DNA of 64,000 nucleotides, taken from NCBI RefSeq assembly GCF_003364255.1, contig NZ_NXLR01000001.1, positions 217,153 to 281,152 of the forward strand, read 5' to 3'. The notes beneath the pieces were generated by a model, which saw only the letters and a list, made by a program, of their open reading frames with translations, was not told the origin of the DNA and did not search any database. The position numbers were made by a program, and so were the translations under genes. Below, one piece after another: positions 58,204 through 64,000 of this stretch (its first letter is position 1; every line of letters begins with the position of its first letter). This DNA comes from Helicobacter marmotae. Its GTDB lineage: Bacteria; Campylobacterota; Campylobacteria; Campylobacterales; Helicobacteraceae.

Positions 58204-59236
58204 CTATATGTCTTGTGGTTGCCCATAACTCATCATATCCTCTATAACATAGCGCGGACGCCTTTTAGATTCTGTATAAATTTTACCAACATACTCGCCA
58301 ATAATCCCCAAACTCAAAAGCTGAATCCCACTAAAAAAGCAGAGCAATATCGCCGTAGAAGCCCAACCAAAAATCGCATTATCTGTCCAAAACTTCACAT
58401 AAAGCACATAGCACAAAAAGACAAACGCAAGCAAGAAAAATATCACCCCCATTATGCTTACAAGTCTCAAAGGGGCAACGCTAAAGCTTGTAATACCCTC
58501 TAATGCAAAAGCAAACATCTTCCTTAATGTGTATTTGCTCAAACCAACATCTCTAGGCTTGACATCAAAATACACCCTATCATGCTTTAATCCCATATCC
58601 ATTATCACACCGCGTAAAAATAAATTACTTTCCTTATAGCGACAAAGGAGCTTTAATGCCTTTGCACTTAATAAGCGATAATCAGCATGGTTTTTAACCA
58701 CTTGAGTGCCCATAAGCTTCATAAAATCATAAAACACCATAGCGCTATATTTTTTAAACACTGAATCGGTTGAGCGACTTTTGCGAATGCCTAGGACTAT
58801 GTCACTGCCCGCTTGATATTTGGCGATAAATTCATCAAACACATTTTCATCTTGCTGCAAATCACAATCAATACTAATGGCACAATCGCATTTATCTGCT
58901 ACATATTCTAAGCCGGCTAAAAGGGCATTTTGATGCCCGAAATTACGAGAGAGTTTCAAAAAAACAAGAGAAAAAGAATCGGGGCTTGCTTTTAGCTTAA
59001 CAGGGGGGGGGGCAGAGTGTGGAGTCTTGTGCTAAAGAATCTTGTGCTAAATGCTTCATTACCTGCCAAGTGTTATCGCTACTGCCATCATCGACAAAAA
59101 CAATCCCGCTTTGTGGTGCGATTATGCGAGATTCTATCATTGTGCGCAATTTCGCAAATAACCTCTCACAAGTATGTGAAATCATATTTTCTTCATTAAA
59201 GCAAGGCACCACAACAAAAAGTTTAGGTAAAAGCAT
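58204..59236 (-). CDS. GtrB-like membrane glycosyltransferase, phase-variable, out of frame here
   Basis: A family 2 glycosyltransferase split by a C10 tract. The N-terminal frame (ATG 59236) has VVVPCFNEENMI and IVFVDDGSSDNTW and ends after LCPPPC. The remainder, from the same gene in another frame, has FLKLSRNFGHQNALLAGLEY, AISIDCDLQQDENVF (DxD) and DYRLLSAKALKLLC. Two C-terminal membrane helices end in GEYVGKIYTESKRRPRYVIE. This is the layout of GtrB/DPM1-type enzymes that load a sugar onto polyprenyl phosphate. Nine (or twelve) C would give one 343-residue protein. No other damage is seen, so this is OFF rather than a pseudogene. It probably modifies LPS or other glycans. Confidence 0.85.
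59003..59012 (-). repeat. C10 homopolymer, phase-variation tract in the glycosyltransferase
   Basis: Ten C on the coding strand, between the two catalytic halves of the N-terminal domain. The frame is open at 9 or 12 C and closed at 10. Confidence 0.9.
59021..59050 (-). repeat. Imperfect 15-bp tandem repeat beside the tract
   Basis: Two 15-bp units matching at 13 positions encode LAQDS-LAQDS. It adds a second, in-frame, source of length change next to the C10 tract. Confidence 0.75.
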
Positions 59237-59264
59237 AATAGAACCTTTGGATAATCTTAGGAGA

Positions 59265-59341
59265 TGGTGTCAAAGGGGAGACTTGAACTCCCGACCTCCG
59301 GCTTATGAGACCAGCGCTCTAACCAGCTGAGCTACTTTGAC
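59265..59341 (-). tRNA. tRNA with CAT anticodon (Met, elongator type)
   Basis: The complement strand forms a 77-nt cloverleaf. Acceptor stem GTCAAAG/CTTTGAC, D arm GCTC...GAGC, anticodon arm CTGGT-CTCATAA-GCCGG, T-loop TTCAAGT, and encoded CCA at 59265-59267. The initiator-type triple GC anticodon stem is absent, so it is elongator Met, or possibly the lysidine-type tRNA-Ile that also carries CAT. Confidence 0.92.
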
Positions 59342-59424
59342 TTTAAGAGAGAGTCGGCAATTTTATGCAAAAAGTACTAAAGTCAAGCTTAAGAGCACTT
59401 TGAGAGAAAGGGCTCTTTTAATAT

Positions 59425-59976
59425 TTAAGAGTGCAATAACTTATCATAGGCATTTTTATAGCGCTGTATAAAGTCATCTATCATTGATTGCTCCACACCA
59501 AAAGCCCTATGGGCATTAAGCTTGTCTCTACTCATCTCATGCGTGTGCTTTAGCTTCCCTTGATAAAAAGTCGTAAAGCGGTAGAGACTTTGGGCGAGAA
59601 GGATTTTTTCACTCTCACTCAAATCTTGTGTCGCCCATAAAAATGCCTGATACTCCTCATCACTCATTAATTCCAATACCTTTAACCCATAGGTGATACG
59701 ATTTTCCCCCTCTGTGGATTGTGGGCTTTGTGAGTTTAAAGTCTCTCTCTGTGTGGGCTCTACTTGATTACTTTGATTTATCTCATCTATATCTGTATTA
59801 TCTGCATTTTGAAGAGTGTCCATCGTGCTATTTTGCGTGCTATTTTGTGGCTGAATATCTTTCTTTGTATCCATCTTTGCATAGAGGGCGTTATTAGCGT
59901 TGGAATGAGTATCTATGCCTTTTTGGTTTGTAGAATGCAATGGCATTTGGGGCATTATGTTTGTTTCAATACGCAA
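59425..59976 (-). CDS. Hypothetical protein with Asn/Gln-rich N-terminus
   Basis: A 183-residue soluble protein with no signal or membrane segment. Residues 1-95 are low-complexity, rich in Asn, Gln, Ser and Thr (for example QPQNSTQNSTMDT). Residues 97-183 look folded and helical (YGLKVLELMSDEEYQAFLWA, EKILLAQSLYRFTTFYQGK, SMIDDFIQRYKNAYDKLL). No family recognised. Isolated between tRNA-Met and divergent argD; the ATG follows AAAGGAGTG. Confidence 0.68.
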   Translation of the reverse strand: MRIETNIMPQMPLHSTNQKGIDTHSNANNALYAKMDTKKDIQPQNSTQNSTMDTLQNADNTDIDEINQSNQVEPTQRETLNSQSPQSTEGENRITYGLKVLELMSDEEYQAFLWATQDLSESEKILLAQSLYRFTTFYQGKLKHTHEMSRDKLNAHRAFGVEQSMIDDFIQRYKNAYDKLLHS

Positions 59977-60153
59977 ACCACACTCCTTTATAGAATCCTA
60001 TCAATAATCTCTGCACTTTAGGGCTCTGCTATATTATTAAGCAAGTAGCCCATAGCAAAAAACGCTCCACAAATAACAACATACATCTTTTTTGGATATA
60101 ATTCACACTTTCTGCTAACAAAAACCTAATCCCGCCAAAACTAAGGAATGCAA

Positions 60154-61374
60154 ATGCAAAAAACACAAATAGATATGGCACAAATTGAAAAACTCGATGA
60201 AAAGTTTGTTCTCCATACTTATGCTCGCTCAAAGGTAGCATTTACTCGCGGCGAAAATGCACGCCTTTATGATATACAGGGCAGAGAATATATTGACTTT
60301 GGCTCAGGCATTGCTGTATGCAGCATAGGTCATGCTAACCCCAGCCTAGCTCAAGCCATAGCCAAACAAGCTCAAAATCTTTTGCATACTTCAAATCTTT
60401 ACTATATACCCAATCAAGCCCTCTTAGCACAAAAGCTTGTAGAGCTCTATTGTGAAAATATAACACAAAAGCCCGATATGCGAGTATTTTTCTGCAACTC
60501 TGGAGCAGAAGCAAATGAATGTGCCATTAAAATAGCACGCAAATATGGCGAGGGGAGAGATGCCTATAAAATTATCACTTTAGATTCTAGCTTTCATGGT
60601 CGCACCATTGCCTCTCTCAAAGCTACAGGGCAAGAGAAAATGCACGAACATTTTGGTCCCTTCCCCGATGGGTTTATATATGCTAAAGATATTGATGATA
60701 TTTATAATCACATTGATAGCCATACTTGCGCCGTGCTACTTGAGCTTGTACAAGGCGAGGGTGGCATAGCCCCTATGGATAAAGATAAAATAATCGCACT
60801 TAGTACATACCTTAAAACAAAAGACATTCTCCTTATGGTAGATGAAGTACAAACAGGCATCTTCCGCTGCGGGGAATTATTCGCCTCCAAAGTCTATGGC
60901 ATACACCCAGATGTTATCACTACTGCTAAGGGGCTAGCGGGCGGTGTGCCTATTGGTGCAGTGCTTACTTCACTGATTGATATTTTTACCCATGGAGATC
61001 ATGGAAGTACTTTTGGGGGGAATCCCTTAAGTTGTGCAGCAGGGCTAGAAACACTTGAGATTTTGCATAATTTATACACAAACAAAACACTTGATAAGAC
61101 TATCAATCTCTTTCACACCCAGCTTACAAGCCTTGTAGATGACTTTCCTCATATATTCACGCATAAAGTCGGCTTAGGGCTTATGTGCGGGCTCTATACC
61201 CAAGATCCAGCCTTGCAACCCCTTATCATTGCCGCAGGACTCGAACATGGCGTAATCGTGCTTAAATCAGGCAAAGGGGTAGTGCGCTTCCTCCCTGCAT
61301 TGACTATCACAAACGATGAGATAGATGAAGGATTTGCTCGCCTAAGAAACGCCCTAAAAAGCCTCAAAAATTAA
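60154..61374 (+). CDS. argD: Acetylornithine aminotransferase
   Basis: A PLP aminotransferase (406 aa) of arginine synthesis that may also serve succinyldiaminopimelate in the lysine pathway with DapD. Features: FGSGIAVCSIGHANPSL, FFCNSGAEANECAIKIARKY, SSFHGRTIASLKATGQ, DEVQTGIFRCGE, the PLP-Lys in TTAKGLAGGVPIGAVL, and GSTFGGNPLSCAAGL. AAGGA at 60143-60147 fits the ATG at 60154 better than the overlapping ATG at 60148. Confidence 0.94.
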   Translation: MQKTQIDMAQIEKLDEKFVLHTYARSKVAFTRGENARLYDIQGREYIDFGSGIAVCSIGHANPSLAQAIAKQAQNLLHTSNLYYIPNQALLAQKLVELYCENITQKPDMRVFFCNSGAEANECAIKIARKYGEGRDAYKIITLDSSFHGRTIASLKATGQEKMHEHFGPFPDGFIYAKDIDDIYNHIDSHTCAVLLELVQGEGGIAPMDKDKIIALSTYLKTKDILLMVDEVQTGIFRCGELFASKVYGIHPDVITTAKGLAGGVPIGAVLTSLIDIFTHGDHGSTFGGNPLSCAAGLETLEILHNLYTNKTLDKTINLFHTQLTSLVDDFPHIFTHKVGLGLMCGLYTQDPALQPLIIAAGLEHGVIVLKSGKGVVRFLPALTITNDEIDEGFARLRNALKSLKN

Positions 61375-61376
61375 AG

Positions 61377-62429
61377 ATGAGTATTCCATTTAGCCTCTAT
61401 ATGTCTCAAAGCCTCTATGGAGAAAATGGATATTACACTACACCCCATAGAGTAGGCACAAAGGGGGATTTTTATACCTCAGTAAGTGCAAGCAAATTCT
61501 TTGGCGGAGCCATTGCCTCTTATATCCTCTCCCTACTTGAAAAAGGCTCACTCTACCTGCCTTTACATATTATAGAAATCGGCGCGGATAAAGGCTATCT
61601 GCTTGGAGATATTGCACTTTTCCTTGACGCCCTTAGCCAAAATGTCATGCAGCAGTGCTCATTTATCACCATTGAGCCCCTAGATAATTTAGCACAAACA
61701 CAAAGTGCTCATTTCGCCCTGCTTGCTAAGCAAACGCCATTACACTTTGCCACTTACAAAGACCTAAACTCCGCCCCGCAACCAAAGCCACAAACAAGCC
61801 TTTTTATTATCAGTAATGAACTTTTTGATAGCTTCCCTTGTGAAGTGATACACAATAACGCCATGCTGCATATTACACAAGATTCCCACATATGGCGCGG
61901 TATATGGCAAAATATAAATGCCCATACCCGCTCTATCATCCAAACTTATAAATACCCTGCAGACTATAGCGGTATTATGCCCTTATGGGAGGATTTTATC
62001 TCATCTCTTGGGCAATTTAGCAAGGCTTACCAACAATGCTATCTTATGAGTTTTGATTATGGAGGATATGACCAAACCCATTCCCTTGCATTTAATCCTC
62101 GCTTTTACCTCCAACATCATGTCCAAACGCTTATGGATTTTCTTGCCCAAAATGGGGATTTTCACACGCTTTATAAAAAGGCTGATATAACATATGATGT
62201 CAATTTTACATATCTTGATACGCTTCTATGCAATGCGGGCTTTGAGAATGTATTTCGTACTTCACAAGCGCGTGCCCTAATTGAAAAAATGAATATCCTC
62301 ACACTTTTAGAATCTTTTGCTACCCACCAAGGATTCAAAGCATATTTTAGAGAAATACAAAAGGTAAAAACCCTGCTTCATACTATGGGCGAACGTTTTG
62401 TTGGCATTTGTTACACATTTAAAGTTTAA
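61377..62429 (+). CDS. SAM-dependent methyltransferase, MidA/NDUFAF7-like
   Basis: A 350-residue protein matching the MidA/NDUFAF7 group. N-terminal GENGYYTTPHRVGTKGDFYT, SAM loop IIEIGADKGYLLGDIALFLD, then LFIISNELFDSFPCEVIH, YLMSFDYGGYDQ and FTYLDTLLCNAGFENVFRTS. The mitochondrial member methylates a complex I subunit; in Helicobacter the substrate is unknown, and assistance to complex I assembly is only an analogy. It starts 2 bp after argD, so it is co-transcribed. Confidence 0.82.
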   Translation: MSIPFSLYMSQSLYGENGYYTTPHRVGTKGDFYTSVSASKFFGGAIASYILSLLEKGSLYLPLHIIEIGADKGYLLGDIALFLDALSQNVMQQCSFITIEPLDNLAQTQSAHFALLAKQTPLHFATYKDLNSAPQPKPQTSLFIISNELFDSFPCEVIHNNAMLHITQDSHIWRGIWQNINAHTRSIIQTYKYPADYSGIMPLWEDFISSLGQFSKAYQQCYLMSFDYGGYDQTHSLAFNPRFYLQHHVQTLMDFLAQNGDFHTLYKKADITYDVNFTYLDTLLCNAGFENVFRTSQARALIEKMNILTLLESFATHQGFKAYFREIQKVKTLLHTMGERFVGICYTFKV

Positions 62430-62527
62430 GGCTAGCGTTTTTATAGGTTTTTATGATAATTTTAAACTTTTTGAGTTAGAATGTATAAATTTTCATTTAA
62501 TTATTCATACCAATAAGGAAGATACAA

Positions 62528-64000
62528 ATGCTTAGGTCGCTCACCGCTAAACTCGTTCTTGTCGTTGTTGTTATTGTCATTTTGCTTCTAGCTATTATTA
62601 CTCTATTCAATTACAAAAACACTTCCAAAAACACTGTTGAACTCTATGAAAGTTTGCAGCAGTTAGCGCTCAACTCCTCTTACACAACAATAAACATCAC
62701 TATGAATATAGAGGCACAGCAACATCTACGTTTTATTGCTAACCATCTTGAAAATACAAATAAAAATGATGTTTTAGCCCAACGTAGCCTTTTGCGTGAT
62801 ACTGCTGATTTAATACACTATGTATCTGTGTATGTCGTTTATGATAGCGATGGCAAGACATTAACTGAAAACTATGGCGACTCCAACCCCTTATCAGATC
62901 AATGGGATGCTATACATGACTTGAGGGGGCGAGATTGGTATGTTGATACCAAAAAGGCTAATGCCCCCATTGTAACCCGCACATATATTTCTCAAGGTGA
63001 GGTTTCAAAAGGTAAAATGATAGCCACTGCTACTTATCCACTCCACAAAAATGGCAAATTTTATGGGGTCATTGGTTTAGACATTGTGGTTGAAGAATTC
63101 CAAGCAAGATTCCAAAATTTCAAACGACCAGAATTACCTAGCCTCAATATTTTCATTACCGATACCACAGGCACAATTTTCTCACATGAGGATCCAAAAA
63201 TCATAGCAAACGCCACTCCCCTACCCGCAGAAACGACGCTTAAACAAGCATTGGCTCAAGGCAACAAAGAAGGAAAAATCAGTTTTTCTAATGACGGCAA
63301 AAGCACACGCGTAGCTTACTATAAGCAATTCCCCTTTGGTTGGACTATTGTAGCGGCTGCAAGCATGGATGACTATACCAATGCAGTTAATAGGACATTT
63401 TTGCAAGCAAGTCTTATTGCTGTAGTTTTAATGATTTTAGGCAGCACCATTTTATACTTTATTATTCGTTTCTATCTCAGCCCCATTCCAAAAATCAAAG
63501 ACTTCCTTTTCAGATTTTTCCAATACTTAAATTATGAGACCAAAACCGCTCCGGAACCATTGATTATTAAAAGCAAAGACGAACTTGGTCAAATGGGATT
63601 AGCCATTAATGAAAACATACAACAAACCAAAATAGGCTTAGAGCAAGATGCCAAAGCCGTAGAACAATCTGTAGAAACAGCTAAAACCATAGAGCAAGGA
63701 GACTTTAGAGCAAGAATTACTGAAAAACCTCATAACCCCCAACTCAATGAACTTAAAAATGTCCTTAATCATATGCTAGATGACCTACAACATAAAATAG
63801 GTAGTGATACGAATGAAATAGCAAGAGTCTTTGACTCCTACACTAAGCTTGACTTCACTACAGAAGTAAAAGATGCCAATGGTAGAGTAGAAGTTGTTAC
63901 TAACACTCTAGGACAAGAAATACGTAAAATGCTCCAAACCAATTCTGACTTTGCCCATACACTCTCACATGAATCTCAAAGCCTCCAAGAAGCCGTAAAT
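62528..64000 (+). CDS. Cache-domain methyl-accepting chemotaxis receptor, 3' end outside the window
   Basis: The frame is open from ATG 62528 (AAGGAAG upstream) to the right edge, giving 491 visible residues. One membrane helix at residues 8-28. A large periplasmic double-Cache-type domain (about 30-285) has GRDWYVDTKKAN, YPLHKNGKFYGVIGLDIVVE and KQFPFGWTIVAAASM. A second membrane helix follows at about 295-318 (ASLIAVVLMILGSTILYFII). HAMP-like cytoplasmic segments come next (IKSKDELGQMGLAINENIQQ, then VETAKTIEQGDFRARI). The conserved signalling tip lies beyond the window. Cache receptors of this type bind amino or organic acids; ligand unknown. Confidence 0.88.
   Translation, partial: MLRSLTAKLVLVVVVIVILLLAIITLFNYKNTSKNTVELYESLQQLALNSSYTTINITMNIEAQQHLRFIANHLENTNKNDVLAQRSLLRDTADLIHYVSVYVVYDSDGKTLTENYGDSNPLSDQWDAIHDLRGRDWYVDTKKANAPIVTRTYISQGEVSKGKMIATATYPLHKNGKFYGVIGLDIVVEEFQARFQNFKRPELPSLNIFITDTTGTIFSHEDPKIIANATPLPAETTLKQALAQGNKEGKISFSNDGKSTRVAYYKQFPFGWTIVAAASMDDYTNAVNRTFLQASLIAVVLMILGSTILYFIIRFYLSPIPKIKDFLFRFFQYLNYETKTAPEPLIIKSKDELGQMGLAINENIQQTKIGLEQDAKAVEQSVETAKTIEQGDFRARITEKPHNPQLNELKNVLNHMLDDLQHKIGSDTNEIARVFDSYTKLDFTTEVKDANGRVEVVTNTLGQEIRKMLQTNSDFAHTLSHESQSLQEAVN

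Noticed and set aside
59019..59330. 103-codon frame ending GDLNSRPPAYETSALTS
   Set aside because: A well-known spurious translation across a tRNA; it overlaps tRNA-Met and the glycosyltransferase.
61014..61020. G6 run in argD as a phase-variation tract
   Set aside because: Too short for frequent slippage and inside a housekeeping gene; other six-base runs (46003 region, 8815 region) rejected for the same reason.

Overview
The window is chromosomal DNA of a Helicobacter species, most likely an enterohepatic one (H. bilis / H. cinaedi / H. hepaticus type). This rests on: a Wolinella/Helicobacter-type frdCAB with every known haem ligand of FrdC at its Wolinella position; TlpD, Fur and Hcp-type cysteine-rich repeat proteins; the block argS-tatA-gmk-'poly-E-rich protein'-nuclease and the block rnhA-rnc-aroC, both familiar from H. 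pylori; low G+C; and phase variation at poly-G/C tracts. The species assignment is inference. Genes are densely packed, many with 1-4 bp overlaps. There is no rRNA, CRISPR array, insertion sequence or prophage.

Layout. 1-3.7 kb: two unrecognised envelope genes, a chemoreceptor, tRNA-Lys and a non-coding stretch with dispersed repeats. 3.7-9 kb: phospholipase D-like lipoprotein behind frdCAB. 9-14 kb: tetrahaem cytochrome, thiS and glmU, then fliP and an Fe-S-type RNA m5U methyltransferase, then an MFS exporter. 14.2-18.4 kb: coupled run of a SurA-like chaperone, a LapB-like TPR protein, rnhA, rnc and aroC. 18.4-22.2 kb: gatA, guaB, xseB, fliR. 22.2-25.3 kb: TonB-dependent receptor 1. 25.3-30.5 kb: carA, DUF507, PBP1A, tlpD. 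30.7-33.5 kb: fur and a CetB/CetA-like energy-taxis pair. 33.5-38.2 kb: dihaem peroxidase, TonB-dependent receptor 2, flavodoxin. 38.2-44.2 kb: azlCD, argS, tatA, gmk, an acidic repeat protein and a PLD-family nuclease. 44.3-48.4 kb: msbA-like ABC transporter and copZ-copA. 48.4-52 kb: metNI with two metQ genes. 52-62.4 kb: rluB, Hcp protein, dapD, an AtpZ-like gene, hemL, yceI, a phase-variable glycosyltransferase, tRNA-Met, argD and a MidA-like methyltransferase. From 62.5 kb: a Cache-domain chemoreceptor cut by the right edge.

The most notable signal is three phase-variable surface genes, each with a long homopolymer. Receptor 1 (G12) reads in frame. Receptor 2 (C9) and a GtrB-like glycosyltransferase (C10) are out of frame, and in each the two halves rejoin exactly if the tract changes by one base. 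The two receptors are paralogues with the same unusual design: a long pre-signal extension and the tract at the end of the signal peptide. Other notable points are CetA-like chemoreceptors ending in a decayed CZB domain; in-frame 106-bp and 84-bp direct repeats in the acidic protein gene; a 68-bp identical patch shared by tandem metQ genes; a hairpin that would hide the ribosome-binding site of the gene after frdB; and possible Fur sites at fur, at receptor 2/flavodoxin and at receptor 1.
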